Shown here: positions 8,883 through 17,858 of the stretch, piece after piece
Layout of the letters: each line of letters starts with the position of its first letter
Position numbering within the stretch: position 1 is the first letter of the stretch
Assembly: GCF_017313765.1 (NCBI RefSeq)
Contig: NZ_JAFLNC010000006.1
Location: 62,001 to 126,000, forward strand
DNA length: 64,000 nucleotides
Direction: 5' to 3'
Origin: Sneathiella sedimenti
GTDB lineage: Bacteria > Pseudomonadota > Alphaproteobacteria > Sneathiellales > Sneathiellaceae
Position numbers and translations under genes: made by a program
Notes under the pieces: generated by a model
Database searches by the model: none
What the model saw: only the letters and a program-made list of their open reading frames with translations
Told to the model about the DNA's origin: nothing

Positions 8883-9944
8883 ATGAAACCCGTATATTTG
8901 TCCGACGTTGATAAAGGGCGCGACAATAATCTGAACCTGCTCAGAGTGTTAGCGGCCGCGGGGGTATTGGTTTCTCACGCCTGGCCCATATCAACAGGAA
9001 ACATCACGCAACAACCCCTTGCCGATATCCTGCACGGAATTGACCTTGGAATAATCTGTGTTTCAATATTTTTCGCGATTTCGGGGTATCTCATTACGCA
9101 GAGCTATGACCGAGACCCGAACCTAAAGCGGTTCTGGCTTTCGCGTATTATGCGGATTTTTCCGGGGCTGCTTGTCGTTCTGCTGATCACCGCCCTGGTC
9201 CTGGGACCCATAATTACTGGCGCCGACGTCACAGCGGTATTGCTGGCGGCGCCGGAATATATCTTGCGAAATTTTACCCTGTTCTCACTCGAACAAAATT
9301 TACCCGGCGTATTCAAGGGAAACCCTGTCGGCGGATCGATCAACATCCCCCTCTGGACGTTAAGCCATGAATTACTTTGCTATTTTTTTGTAACGCTATT
9401 GGGGGTAGCGGGACTATTAAAGACGCCTCGATTGATGTTCTTCGCGTGGCTTGCTTTCGTCGTCGCTTACGCACTCACCCTTTACTATGAACCAATCCCC
9501 CGGCTTGTGGCACTCGCCAAGCTTGCCTTTCCATTCATGGTCGGCGTCTTGTTCTTTGTATGGCGCGAAAGAGTCCGATTAAGCTGGGTCATAGGTGCCT
9601 CACTTATTGTCCTGACAGGCCTTCTTTATGACAGCATAATCTTTCGGGAGGTATTTATGCTGTCCCTCACCTATATTGTTTTTCTGCTCGCCTTTTTACC
9701 CAAAGGAAGAATAAGGCAGTACAACCGGCTTGGGGATTATTCTTACGGCATCTATATATATGCGTTTCCCACCCAGCAGCTTGTCGCCTACTCCGGCGTT
9801 ACCAACCCGTTTCTCAATATCATCTGCGCATTTCCGCTCGCGCTCTTTTGCGCTGTCTTGTCCTGGACAGCCATCGAAAAGCCGTCGCTCGGTATTGCCC
9901 GAAAATATAAGCAACGCTCGCGTAGCGTCATCGCTACAAAATAG
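8883..9944 (+). CDS. Acyltransferase 3 family membrane protein
   Basis: A 353-residue polytopic membrane protein of the acyltransferase 3 (OafA/YrhL-like) family, which transfers acyl groups, often acetyl, to sugars of surface polysaccharides. The N-terminal segment NNLNLLRVLAAAGVLVSHAWP carries the conserved Arg and the likely catalytic His. FAISGYLITQSY and a string of about ten helices follow. The ATG at 8883 follows AGGGAAG; a 21-codon extension to 8820 lacks a ribosome binding site. It stands alone between fdhD (divergent) and cysQ. The sugar substrate is unknown, and no polysaccharide cluster is nearby. Confidence 0.85.
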   Translation: MKPVYLSDVDKGRDNNLNLLRVLAAAGVLVSHAWPISTGNITQQPLADILHGIDLGIICVSIFFAISGYLITQSYDRDPNLKRFWLSRIMRIFPGLLVVLLITALVLGPIITGADVTAVLLAAPEYILRNFTLFSLEQNLPGVFKGNPVGGSINIPLWTLSHELLCYFFVTLLGVAGLLKTPRLMFFAWLAFVVAYALTLYYEPIPRLVALAKLAFPFMVGVLFFVWRERVRLSWVIGASLIVLTGLLYDSIIFREVFMLSLTYIVFLLAFLPKGRIRQYNRLGDYSYGIYIYAFPTQQLVAYSGVTNPFLNIICAFPLALFCAVLSWTAIEKPSLGIARKYKQRSRSVIATK

Positions 9945-10035
9945 AACTGCCTACCCGTTTCAGGAGTGACATATCCGTTCTAATCGATATGTTGTTGCCT
10001 GAAATCGATTTTTATCACCTCTTTAGGAAGTATTC

Positions 10036-10806
10036 ATGAGTCTCGACCGTCCAGCCTTAACTCAGGCCATTACGAAAATCGCGCGGGAAGCAGGCGATAA
10101 AATCCTGACTATTTATCAACAGGATTTCGACGTGAAGACCAAGACCGACGCATCCCCTGTTACAGAAGCGGACGTAGAGGCAGAAAAAATCATCCTTCAA
10201 GGACTAAGAGCGCTGACGCCCAATATTCCCGTTTTGGCGGAAGAGAGCGAGGCGGCGGGTGACGTGCCGGATTTATCAGGCGGCACTTTCTGGCTCGTCG
10301 ACCCCCTGGACGGGACGAAAGAGTTCATACACAAACGCGGTGAATTCACGGTCAATATCGCGCTTATTGAACAGGGTCATCCGACCATGGGCGTGATTCA
10401 CATCCCCGCAAAGGACACTACCTATTTTGCAGAGGGACCCGGCAAGGTCTGGCGTCAGGATGGCGATCTTAAACCCTTCGCCATTGCGGCACGAACAGCC
10501 CCGACGGAAGGTCTTACCGTTGTTGCCAGTCGCTCTCACAGGACTCCTGAAACCGATGATTATATCGCGAAATTCAAGGTGGCCGAGCTCATTTCCGCCG
10601 GTTCTTCTTTAAAACTCTGCCTGTTAGCTGAAGGCAAGGCCGATCTATATCCTCGCTTTGGTCGCACTATGGAATGGGACATCGGTGCGGGTCAGGCTAT
10701 TCTCGAAGCGGCGGGAGGGACTGTCGAAACTCTTGACGGCGTACGCCTTGCCTATGGCAAGGACGGCCATGACAATCCCTATTTCATTGCCAAAGGCCGT
10801 CCTTGA
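10036..10806 (+). CDS. cysQ: 3'(2'),5'-bisphosphate nucleotidase CysQ
   Basis: CysQ removes the 3'-phosphate from PAP, the by-product of PAPS use in sulfate assimilation, and belongs to the inositol monophosphatase fold. The 256 residues include the metal-binding Glu-Glu at 69-70 (LAEESEA), the motif WLVDPLDGTKEF at residues 86-97 and the C-terminal EWDIGAGQAIL motif. The KEFI continuation after DGT is characteristic of CysQ rather than of inositol phosphatases. AGGAAG precedes the ATG. It converges on acuI with a 12-base gap. Confidence 0.93.
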   Translation: MSLDRPALTQAITKIAREAGDKILTIYQQDFDVKTKTDASPVTEADVEAEKIILQGLRALTPNIPVLAEESEAAGDVPDLSGGTFWLVDPLDGTKEFIHKRGEFTVNIALIEQGHPTMGVIHIPAKDTTYFAEGPGKVWRQDGDLKPFAIAARTAPTEGLTVVASRSHRTPETDDYIAKFKVAELISAGSSLKLCLLAEGKADLYPRFGRTMEWDIGAGQAILEAAGGTVETLDGVRLAYGKDGHDNPYFIAKGRP

Positions 10807-10818
10807 TATCGCTTAGCC

Positions 10819-11808
10819 TCAAGCGTTGACGTCGATGACCACGCGCCCCTGAATTTGACCTTTAATGATGTCATTTGCGAGAGCGGGAAGATTACTCATC
10901 GGCTCAACACGGATCATGTCCGCAAACAGGGACTTATCGAGATCGGTTGCCAGTCGCGACCAAGCCTCAATGCGTTTGTCACGTGGTGCCATGACACTGT
11001 CAACGCCGAGCAGAGATACCCCCCGCAGAATAAATGGCAGCACGGAAGTCGGAAGGTCATTGCCCCCCGCAAGGCCACAAGCAGCAACCGCTCCGCCATA
11101 GTTGGTCTGTGCAATCACTGCCGCCAGAATCTTGCTGCCAACGCAATCGACTGCGCCCGCCCAGCGTTCCTTATCGAATGGGCGGCCCTTGCCCATCGTT
11201 TCCTCGCGACTGATAACTTCCCTGGCGCCGAGCTTCTTCAAATAGGCATGGGTTTCTTCTCGGCCGCTTGACGCCACGACCTGATAGCCAAGCTTGGCAA
11301 GCAAGGCAATCGCGACAGAACCGACGCCGCCCGCGGCACCTGTCACCAGCACTTCGCCCTTGTCCGCTGTGACGCCGGCCTTTTCCAACGCCAGCACGCA
11401 AAGCATTGATGTGTACCCTGCGGTGCCAATGGCCATGGCTTCCTGCATGGAAAATGCGTCGGGGAGTTTAATCAGCCATTCGGACTTGAGTTTCTGTTTC
11501 TGGCTATACCCACCCCAATGTAGTTCCGACAGCCCATACCCGTTGACAATTACCTTGTCGCCCGGCTTGAAGTCCGCGGATTTGCTTTCGAGCACGGTGC
11601 CCGCAAGGTCGATGCCGCCAACCATCGGCAGACGACGAGCGATTCCCTTGCCTGAAACAGCGAGACCATCCTTATAGTTCAGCGTTGAGTATGAAATTTC
11701 AACAAGAACGTCCTCATCCGGAAGATCACCAACCGTGAGATCCTTAAAAACCGCCTGCTGCTTTCCATCCTGATCTTCTATGACCAGAGCTCTAAATGTG
11801 TCGCTCAT
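10819..11808 (-). CDS. acuI: Acryloyl-CoA reductase (AcuI/YhdH family)
   Basis: A 329-residue medium-chain dehydrogenase/reductase without structural zinc. AcuI reduces toxic acryloyl-CoA to propionyl-CoA with NADPH, in DMSP and 3-hydroxypropionate metabolism. Family marks are STLNYKDGLAVSGKG (41-55), MVGGIDLAGTV (62-72) and the nucleotide loop GAAGGVGSVAI (157-167). GGGAAACTGAA precedes the ATG. No dddL, dmdA or other DMSP gene lies nearby, so a housekeeping detoxification role is as likely as DMSP use. The product, propionyl-CoA, is also made by MmsA in this window. Confidence 0.88.
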   Translation of the reverse strand: MSDTFRALVIEDQDGKQQAVFKDLTVGDLPDEDVLVEISYSTLNYKDGLAVSGKGIARRLPMVGGIDLAGTVLESKSADFKPGDKVIVNGYGLSELHWGGYSQKQKLKSEWLIKLPDAFSMQEAMAIGTAGYTSMLCVLALEKAGVTADKGEVLVTGAAGGVGSVAIALLAKLGYQVVASSGREETHAYLKKLGAREVISREETMGKGRPFDKERWAGAVDCVGSKILAAVIAQTNYGGAVAACGLAGGNDLPTSVLPFILRGVSLLGVDSVMAPRDKRIEAWSRLATDLDKSLFADMIRVEPMSNLPALANDIIKGQIQGRVVIDVNA

Positions 11809-11969
11809 TTCAGTTTCCCTTTTATTTTATTCTACCCCTTATAGCCGCTACCCGGTCGGGAATAAAAGGCAAAATTATATAAGCAATTGATTGTTAATGT
11901 ATTTCTTCTAATATTATTATTATGGGCAGAGAGGCTCCCCCTAATTCTTGAGTAAATCGGAGTTATAAC

Positions 11970-12233
11970 ATGTCAGAAATGGAGAAAATTTTACAAGGCT
12001 ACGTCTTAACAACAGCAGAGATTCTGTATCATCTTCCGGACTATCCGGAATTTCTGCAAACATATATCTGGCAGGAATACGACCTGGCCCCTAAATACCC
12101 GACGTTAAAAAAATTCCTGGATTTTTGGGAGTCCGAACTCGATGGCCCCCTGCATTCCGTTCGTATTGCGTCCAAAAAGCTGATAAGCCCCAGCGAATTG
12201 CGTTATACCGGCAATGAATATCTGGTGAACTAA
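11970..12233 (+). CDS. usg: Usg family protein
   Basis: An 87-residue protein matching the small Usg family of alphaproteobacteria, named for a gene upstream of trpF in Caulobacter. Conserved blocks are GYVLTTAEILYHLPDYPEFL (residues 10-29), QEYDLAPKYPTLKKFLDFW and ELDGPLHSVRIAS. The protein seems soluble and mixed alpha/beta. No biochemical function is established to my knowledge. It is not beside trp genes here; pyrC converges on it 33 bases downstream. GGAG lies nine bases before the ATG. Confidence 0.85.
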   Translation: MSEMEKILQGYVLTTAEILYHLPDYPEFLQTYIWQEYDLAPKYPTLKKFLDFWESELDGPLHSVRIASKKLISPSELRYTGNEYLVN

Positions 12234-12266
12234 CCTCTCTACAGGAGCGTTCAAATCTGAGTCTGC

Positions 12267-13373
12267 TCAGGTAGGGCAAACTTCGCGAAGTTTCCACCTC
12301 AGCTCTTCCCCCGCGTGAAAGGGAATGACAGCTCCATTTGGTGTTTCTACGCGCTCGATCGCTGTTATTGTGGTGGGTTCCAGGGTGACCTTATCTTCGT
12401 TCAACGGCAGGTCATAAAATGTCGGTCCGAATTCCGACGCAAAAGCTTCCAGCTTTTCCAACGCGCCTTCTTCTTCGAAAACAGTTGCATAACTTTCCAG
12501 CGCATAAGGCGCATTGAACAGGCCCGCGCAACCACATGCGGATTCCTTGTCTTGCATTGTATGAGGTGCGCTATCTGTTCCCAAAAAGAACTTGGGTGAG
12601 CCCGAAGTCGCCGCCTTTCGAAGTGCCAGTCGATGCTTTTCGCGCTTTGCGATGGGCAAACAATAATAGTGAGGACGTATACCTCCCTGAAATATGGCGT
12701 TCCGGTTAAAGATAAGATGATGAGGCGTGATGGTTGCGGCAACATTTGCATTGCTTCCCATCACGAAAGCGGCGGCATCGGCCGTGGTGATATGTTCGAA
12801 CACCACTTTCAATTCGGGAAAGTCCCTCAGTATGCCAATCATGACCTGCTCAATAAAAACCGCTTCACGATCAAAAATATCCACCTCGCCATGGGTCACT
12901 TCTCCATGCACCAGAAGTGGCATGCTGATCTTCTGCATAACCTCCAGAACGGGATAGATTTTCCGGATATCCGTCACCCCGTGGCTGGAGTTCGTTGTCG
13001 CATTCGCGGGATAGAGTTTCGCTGCCGTAAAAACTCCTGCCTCATGCCCGCGCCTAACCTCTTCAGCGTCAATGCTATCGGTAAGATAACAGGTCATCAA
13101 TGGCATAAAATCCATCCCATCCGGTATGGCGGAGAGAATTCTCGTCCGATAATTCGCCGCCGCCGCCATTGTCGTCACTGGCGGCACCAGATTAGGCATG
13201 ACAATCGCCCGCGCAAACTGCCGGGCCGAATATTCCACAACCGATTTAAGCATCTCACCATCCCGCAGGTGTACATGCCAATCATCCGGCCGCCGGAGCG
13301 TAATCGAGTTTCGACCGCTCGCCTGTGAGGAAGGTGTCAGTCCGGTGTCAGCCTGGCTCATAGTCAGATCCAT
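12267..13373 (-). CDS. pyrC: Dihydroorotase, class II
   Basis: PyrC closes N-carbamoyl-L-aspartate to dihydroorotate in pyrimidine synthesis. The protein has the binuclear zinc ligands of the amidohydrolase family: His33 and His35 (DWHVHLRDG), the carboxylated Lys119 ([11 protein letters not shown]), His in [11 protein letters not shown], His in FEHITTADA and the catalytic Asp in FLGTDSAPH. The single-domain 368-residue form resembles E. coli PyrC, not the longer class I enzymes. About 25 residues before the conserved core vary between species. ATGs at 13373 and 13361 are both possible starts and neither has a strong ribosome binding site. Confidence 0.93.
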   Translation of the reverse strand: MDLTMSQADTGLTPSSQASGRNSITLRRPDDWHVHLRDGEMLKSVVEYSARQFARAIVMPNLVPPVTTMAAAANYRTRILSAIPDGMDFMPLMTCYLTDSIDAEEVRRGHEAGVFTAAKLYPANATTNSSHGVTDIRKIYPVLEVMQKISMPLLVHGEVTHGEVDIFDREAVFIEQVMIGILRDFPELKVVFEHITTADAAAFVMGSNANVAATITPHHLIFNRNAIFQGGIRPHYYCLPIAKREKHRLALRKAATSGSPKFFLGTDSAPHTMQDKESACGCAGLFNAPYALESYATVFEEEGALEKLEAFASEFGPTFYDLPLNEDKVTLEPTTITAIERVETPNGAVIPFHAGEELRWKLREVCPT

Positions 13374-13489
13374 CAATAGTTTGAGAGTGCGGTTTCTTCA
13401 TAATACGCATACCGCCACTTGCCAAGGGCGCGTTCCTATCATACCTGTTAAAGACATCCGGGAATGACCCTGATTTTGGAAAGAAACAA

Positions 13490-14380
13490 ATGGCGAATTT
13501 GACAGTTGCAAGATTGGAAAGCCGCACAGTCCTTGCTCTCACCGGCAAAGATGTCTGGGCATTCCTGCAAAACCTCATCACCAATGACATGAACAAGGTC
13601 AGCGACACGACTGGCATCTACGCCGCGCTTCTGACGGCGCAGGGAAAATTTCTTCATGACTTTTTTATTCTGAAGTCAGAAGACGGCTACCTCCTTGATT
13701 GCGCAACCAGTCGCAAGGACGACCTTGTCCGCCGGCTGACTCTCTACAAACTCCGCGCTGATGTCGCCATCAGCGAAGCAGATCGGCACATTTTTGTATT
13801 ATTTGGCGCAAATGCCTGCTCTGCTGCGGAACTGTCCGACAAGGCCGGCGCTGTAGCGAAAAACAACGGATCTATCTATATGACAGATCCGCGCAATCTC
13901 ACACTCGGTGTGCGCATTTACGCTGCGGCAAGCTTTAATCCGAATACGCAACTTCCAACAGCAACACTTGCGGCGGAAGTGGTATATGAAAGCCATCGGT
14001 TAACACTTGGTGTGCCGGAAGGCCCGCAAGAAATACTGCCGGAGAAAAACTTCCTGCTCGAGGCAAACTTCGAGGAGCTGAACGGCGTCAGCTTCACCAA
14101 GGGTTGCTACGTTGGACAGGAACTGACTGCCCGCACAAAACACCGGGCGAAGATCAAGAAGCGCCTGTTTCGGATTGAGTATAATGGCGAGCTTCATGAA
14201 GGCGACAAGATCATGCACCAGGATCGAGAAATCGCTGAGGTGCGCTCCTTCTCCAAGGGTCAGGGGATGGCACTTGTCCGCCTCGAAAGCCTCTCGGCAC
14301 GTCCTGAAGACCTGGCTCCACAGGGCGTCAAGATTATTCAGCCGGAGTATATAGACCTCCAAACATTGGAGAATCAATAG
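13490..14380 (+). CDS. ygfZ: YgfZ/GcvT-like folate-binding protein
   Basis: A 296-residue relative of the glycine cleavage T-protein. YgfZ binds tetrahydrofolate and helps assemble or repair Fe-S clusters in certain enzymes. The signature KGCYVGQELTAR is at residues 204-215, with the functionally important Cys206. The N-terminal part has the GcvT-type region VWAFLQNLITNDM near residues 22-34. GGAAAG precedes the ATG. It diverges from pyrC. The Fe-S fumarase encoded about 4 kb away is a plausible client, which is inference only. Confidence 0.9.
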   Translation: MANLTVARLESRTVLALTGKDVWAFLQNLITNDMNKVSDTTGIYAALLTAQGKFLHDFFILKSEDGYLLDCATSRKDDLVRRLTLYKLRADVAISEADRHIFVLFGANACSAAELSDKAGAVAKNNGSIYMTDPRNLTLGVRIYAAASFNPNTQLPTATLAAEVVYESHRLTLGVPEGPQEILPEKNFLLEANFEELNGVSFTKGCYVGQELTARTKHRAKIKKRLFRIEYNGELHEGDKIMHQDREIAEVRSFSKGQGMALVRLESLSARPEDLAPQGVKIIQPEYIDLQTLENQ

Positions 14381-14467
14381 CCACAAACACAGCTTGCCAT
14401 GAACCGAAAATTATTCTAAATTGAATTAGAACAAATCATGAACATTATTCATTTAGGGAGCGGTGAA

Positions 14468-14839
14468 ATGTTGGATCATGTATCTATCGGGATAACCAAT
14501 CGGGGAAAATCGACCGCCTTTTATGATGCGGTGCTTTCAACCATAGGCCTTAAGAAAGTTGCTGATTATGGCGAGACCATTGCCTATGGCAAATCACGGG
14601 AAGATCCATTTTTCTGGTTAGTGGAACATAAAGATATCGGCAGAGCGCAAGGGTTTCACTGCGCATTCCGGGCACCCGATAGAGCCTCCATTCATGCTTT
14701 TCATGCGGCTGCCGTCACCAATGGAGGGACTGATAATGGCGGGCCCGGAAAGCGGGATTATGAAGAGAATTATTATGCCGCATTTGTTCTTGATCCCGAC
14801 GGCAATAAGATCGAAGCTGTCTGTTTAAAACCGGAATAG
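14468..14839 (+). CDS. VOC family (glyoxalase/bleomycin resistance fold) protein
   Basis: A 123-residue protein with one full set of vicinal-oxygen-chelate repeats. It starts LDHVSIGITNRGKSTAFYDAVL, has a central GFHCAFRAPDRASIHAFHAAA segment and ends FVLDPDGNKIEAVC, whose Glu commonly binds metal. His4 and the late Glu are the likely metal ligands. The substrate is unknown; the family spans dioxygenases, glyoxalases and resistance proteins. The ATG at 14468 has GGGAG seven bases upstream; the in-frame ATG at 14438 has no such site. It is 19 bases before tag and probably in the same transcript. Confidence 0.82.
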   Translation: MLDHVSIGITNRGKSTAFYDAVLSTIGLKKVADYGETIAYGKSREDPFFWLVEHKDIGRAQGFHCAFRAPDRASIHAFHAAAVTNGGTDNGGPGKRDYEENYYAAFVLDPDGNKIEAVCLKPE

Positions 14840-14858
14840 GACTTGAGGAAGCAGAAAA

Positions 14859-15434
14859 ATGGCAGAAGGCTGCACCTGGTACGGGGACGACCCTTTTTAC
14901 AAGGCCTATCATGATGAAGAATGGGGCGTACCGGAATATGACAGCCGTGCGCTCTATGAAAAACTCATACTCGACGGTTTCCAGGCCGGACTGTCCTGGA
15001 TCACGATTTTACGAAAGCGGGAGAACTTTATAGCTGCATTCGATAATTTCGACCCGGCAATTATTGCGTATTACGACGACGCCAAAGTGGAAAGCTTGAT
15101 GCAGGATAGCGGCATCATTCGCAACCGCGCTAAGATTCTAGGAACTATCAAAGGGGCCCAGCTGTATCTGGAAATAGAGGAAAAAGAGGACGGCGGATTT
15201 TCGCATTTGCTCTGGAAATATCTTGACGGAAAACCGTTGCAGAACAGTTGGCAATCAATGGCTGAGGTGCCGGCGGAAACCGACCTCAGCCGGGCGATTT
15301 CAAAAGACTTGAAAAAACGGGGTTTTAAATTCGTCGGGCCAACCATTGTATATGCCTTTATGCAGGCCGTCGGCATGATCAACGACCATGTCGTAAGCTG
15401 CCCACGCCATGAACAGGTCAAAAAATTGTCATGA
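14859..15434 (+). CDS. tag: DNA-3-methyladenine glycosylase I
   Basis: Tag excises 3-methyladenine from alkylated DNA. The 191-residue protein keeps the four zinc ligands Cys5, His18, His177 and Cys181 and the active-site aromatic stretch FQAGLSWITILRKREN. At the position of E. coli Glu38, which contacts the damaged base, the sequence has Asp39 (ILDGFQAGLSW against LEGQQAGLSW), a conservative change. GRNRA-like RNRAKI and KKRGFKFVGPT are normal. The stop overlaps the ATG of the next gene by four bases. A second alkylation-repair gene, ada, is about 45 kb away. Confidence 0.92.
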   Translation: MAEGCTWYGDDPFYKAYHDEEWGVPEYDSRALYEKLILDGFQAGLSWITILRKRENFIAAFDNFDPAIIAYYDDAKVESLMQDSGIIRNRAKILGTIKGAQLYLEIEEKEDGGFSHLLWKYLDGKPLQNSWQSMAEVPAETDLSRAISKDLKKRGFKFVGPTIVYAFMQAVGMINDHVVSCPRHEQVKKLS

Positions 15435-15634
15435 GGCGCCCAATTCGGGAAATTCATGACCTGACAAGTGAGGTCGCTGGCCATTATCGGGAAAAATACG
15501 GTGATCGAGCCAGGGTGGTTCTGGAAGACGCGGCGCGCATTTGTGCAGAAAATGAGGACTGGCGTGGACGAAACCGCCTGCTGCGGCTGCGCGATGAGCT
15601 TTTATTCGATGACATGCATTATTTTACGGAATAG
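15431..15634 (+). CDS. Small conserved-looking protein of unknown function
   Basis: A 67-residue acidic/basic helical protein that I do not recognise. It has many charged residues, DRARVVLEDAARICAENEDW and RNRLLRLRDELLF, and no membrane segment or cysteine pair. The ATG overlaps the tag stop by four bases (ATGA), a coupling that supports it being a real gene. The next gene starts ten bases after its stop in the same frame. A role alongside Tag is possible, but only position suggests it. Confidence 0.65.
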   Translation: MRRPIREIHDLTSEVAGHYREKYGDRARVVLEDAARICAENEDWRGRNRLLRLRDELLFDDMHYFTE

Positions 15635-15643
15635 GAGCGAGCA

Positions 15644-15982
15644 CTGGAACCCCGATTAAAGGCTGAACTCTGGATCAAGGCGCATATCCGCAAATGCGCG
15701 GCGCTTAATGTCCCGGTCATGGTGACCCGGCGCGGCGATGAAACGGCTGGCTCTGTCCTGCTGAAAATCAACCGTCTGGGACCGGGCTGCATGGTCCTCT
15801 CCCCAACGACAAATTTTGATGATGGCGCCCGCATGTGGCTGAAAGGAACCGGTCCTGACTGGGTTGAGGAAACGGACGCCGACGCCTATATTGAAAGACG
15901 GGTAAAGAATGATCCCGATTTGTGGGTGCTTGAAGTTGAGGATAGAGAAGGGCGCGCATTTCTGGATGAAAAAATCGAATAG
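15644..15982 (+). CDS. DUF1491 family protein (probable CTG start)
   Basis: The 112 residues read EPRLKAELWIKAHIRKC, then VTRRGDETAGSVLLKINRLG, and later NDPDLWVLEVEDREGR. This order of conserved blocks is that of DUF1491, a small alphaproteobacterial family without known function. The conserved N-terminus is only included if translation begins at CTG 15644, which has AGGAG six to seven bases upstream. The first ATG in frame (15719) would delete about 25 conserved residues, and a TAG at 15632 closes the frame upstream. It is probably co-transcribed with tag and the preceding small gene. Confidence 0.83.
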   Translation: MEPRLKAELWIKAHIRKCAALNVPVMVTRRGDETAGSVLLKINRLGPGCMVLSPTTNFDDGARMWLKGTGPDWVEETDADAYIERRVKNDPDLWVLEVEDREGRAFLDEKIE

Positions 15983-16090
15983 TACAGGCGAGATTGAGAG
16001 GTAATTACCTCTAGTTTTGGCTGGCATTCAATGCAGCCTTGCCTTATTCTGCCACTACATATGCCACGAAAACCGACAGGAACCCGCTTG

Positions 16091-16885
16091 ATGCAACAAT
16101 ATCTTGATCTTTTGCGCACCGTACGCCACCAAGGCGTTTTTAAACCGGATCGCACGGGAGTCGGCACTTATAGCATATTCGGCCATCAGATGCGGTTTGA
16201 TCTCGCAAAGGGATTTCCGGTCCTCACGACCAAGAAACTCCACCTGAAATCCATTATCCATGAACTGCTCTGGTTCCTTTCCGGCGATACAAATATCCGT
16301 TACCTTAAGGAAAATGGCGTTCGAATCTGGGATGAATGGGCGGACGAAAATGGTGATCTCGGCCCGGTTTACGGCGCGCAATGGCGGTCCTGGCCGCGCC
16401 CCGACGGCGGCTCGATCGACCAGATTGCGAATCTTGTCAATCAGATCAAGGTCAACCCCAATTCACGACGGCTGATCGTCAGTGCCTGGAATCCGGCAGA
16501 AGTCGACAATATGGCGCTTCCGCCCTGTCATTGCCTATTCCAGTTCTATGTTGCAGACGGCAAGCTCTCCTGCCAACTGTATCAGCGAAGCGCCGATGTA
16601 TTTCTTGGCGTCCCCTTCAATATTGCCTCCTACGCCCTGCTCACCCTAATGATGGCACAGGTCTGCGATCTTGAACCGGGCGAGTTTATCCACAGCTTTG
16701 GCGATACGCACCTTTATGCCAATCACGTGGAACAGGCGGATTTGCAGCTTGAGCGCATTCCCGGCAAGCTGCCAACCATGCGAATCAATCCCGACGTCAA
16801 AGACATATTCGCCTTCACATTTGATGACTTCAACCTCGATGGATACCAGGCAGCAGCCCATATTCCGGCGCAGGTTGCCGTATAG
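16091..16885 (+). CDS. thyA: Thymidylate synthase
   Basis: ThyA methylates dUMP to dTMP using methylene-tetrahydrofolate and releases dihydrofolate. Starting at ATG 16091 (AGGAA eight bases upstream) the protein is 264 residues, exactly the size of E. coli ThyA. It has the phosphate-binding Arg21 in [10 protein letters not shown], the catalytic Cys146 in [31 protein letters not shown] and DTHLYANH. A 20-codon upstream extension to 16031 does not match the family. folA follows after seven bases, the usual pairing that recycles the dihydrofolate made here. Confidence 0.97.
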   Translation: MQQYLDLLRTVRHQGVFKPDRTGVGTYSIFGHQMRFDLAKGFPVLTTKKLHLKSIIHELLWFLSGDTNIRYLKENGVRIWDEWADENGDLGPVYGAQWRSWPRPDGGSIDQIANLVNQIKVNPNSRRLIVSAWNPAEVDNMALPPCHCLFQFYVADGKLSCQLYQRSADVFLGVPFNIASYALLTLMMAQVCDLEPGEFIHSFGDTHLYANHVEQADLQLERIPGKLPTMRINPDVKDIFAFTFDDFNLDGYQAAAHIPAQVAV

Positions 16886-16892
16886 GTTCGCG

Positions 16893-17420
16893 ATGTCATC
16901 CATTCTCCTCTCGGCCATGGTCGCCGTATCTGAAAATCAGGTGATCGGCGTAGACAATGGCCTGCCATGGCGCCTTTCAAACGATCTGCAATGGTTCAAG
17001 AAAGTCACCATGGGCAAGCCGATCATCATGGGCCGCAAGACCTTCCAGTCGCTGCCCGGCATGCTTCCCGGCCGCCCTCACATCGTGATTACCCGCGACC
17101 TCGATTTTTCCGTTAAAGGCGCGGACATAGTCCACAGCCTGGAAGATGCCTTAAGCGTCGGCAGAGACGCGGCGCATCGCACTGGCGCCCGCGAAATGGT
17201 GATAATAGGCGGGGCCGAAATTTATCGTCAGGCACTTGAAATACTGGACATGATCTATCTCACTCGGGTGCATGCGACGGTCACGGGGGATTCCTTTTTT
17301 CCCGCGCTCGATCCCAGGGACTGGACTGAGTTATCGCGAGAGTTTCATGAGAAATCCGAAAAAAACATGTTCGATCACAGCTTTATCAGGCTTGGCCGAA
17401 AACGGGGCGGAAAAATTTAG
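16893..17420 (+). CDS. folA: Dihydrofolate reductase
   Basis: FolA reduces dihydrofolate to tetrahydrofolate with NADPH and is the trimethoprim target. The 175-residue protein shows AVSENQVIGVDNGLPW at residues 11-26, the catalytic Asp31 (LSNDLQWFK), GRKTFQSLPG at 47-56, PGRPHIVITRD and the GGAEIYRQAL block that binds NADPH. The start ATG lies seven bases after the thyA stop with only a weak ribosome binding site, so reinitiation after thyA is likely. Confidence 0.96.
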   Translation: MSSILLSAMVAVSENQVIGVDNGLPWRLSNDLQWFKKVTMGKPIIMGRKTFQSLPGMLPGRPHIVITRDLDFSVKGADIVHSLEDALSVGRDAAHRTGAREMVIIGGAEIYRQALEILDMIYLTRVHATVTGDSFFPALDPRDWTELSREFHEKSEKNMFDHSFIRLGRKRGGKI

Positions 17421-17459
17421 CGACGAAGGCCCCTTTTAATATCAACGTAAAAGAATTAT

Positions 17460-17765
17460 ATTAAAACCGTTGGGCAACCAACTATGGCAATAAACGTTTC
17501 ATGGAATAAACGTTGCGGACCCGGGGGCGGTACCCGGCGCCTCCACCATAAAGACAGAGATGTATAAACAAACAGCTGTCTTTCTGATGGGGGCGAAATA
17601 GGCTCGACGCGCGCAGTAAAGATGTAACTTTTGTCCGGCATGATACCACCGATATCGGGTCAATTTTATAAATGCTAACGATAATGACGAAGCATTTGCC
17701 GTAGCTGCTTAATTGCACTACACGGGGTTCGGAGGGGCACCTGGCAACAGAAGCCCCTCCACTTG
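17460..17765 (+). ncRNA. ssrA: tmRNA, circularly permuted two-piece form
   Basis: tmRNA frees stalled ribosomes and tags the partial protein for proteolysis. The tRNA-like 3' half comes first: a T-arm with GGTACCC and CGCCTCC followed by ACCA ending at 17548. The 5' half starts at 17589 with GGGGGCG, which pairs base for base with CGCCTCC (one G-U), followed by AAATAGGCTCGACG. This order, 3' piece before 5' piece, is the permuted alphaproteobacterial form; the 40-base spacer between them is removed in processing. The tag reading frame is at 17674-17712. The 5' piece ends in a hairpin, GGAGGGG with CCCCTCC, 17731-17760. A possible promoter is TTTTAA (17434) with TATATT (17457). The exact 5' end is uncertain. 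Confidence 0.95.
17674..17712 (+). other. tmRNA proteolysis tag reading frame
   Basis: The resume codon GCT at 17674 opens a frame reading ANDNDEAFAVAA followed by TAA. With the alanine carried by tmRNA itself, the full tag is AANDNDEAFAVAA. Caulobacter's published tag is AANDNFAEEFAVAA, so the start AANDN and the ClpX-recognised end FAVAA are kept while the middle is one residue shorter. The AANDN part is where SspB-alpha binds, and the sspB gene is the next gene downstream. Confidence 0.93.
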
Positions 17766-17858
17766 TTTCTACTTCACGTGATGCTCAATTCGGCATTACG
17801 TCGCATATTGAATTAATGTAATAAGCAACAAGCGTCGGAGGCGGGGGTTATTCACGGT

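Noticed and set aside
17482-17718. 78-codon open frame on the minus strand through the tmRNA gene
   Set aside because: The region is fully explained by the tmRNA structure and tag.
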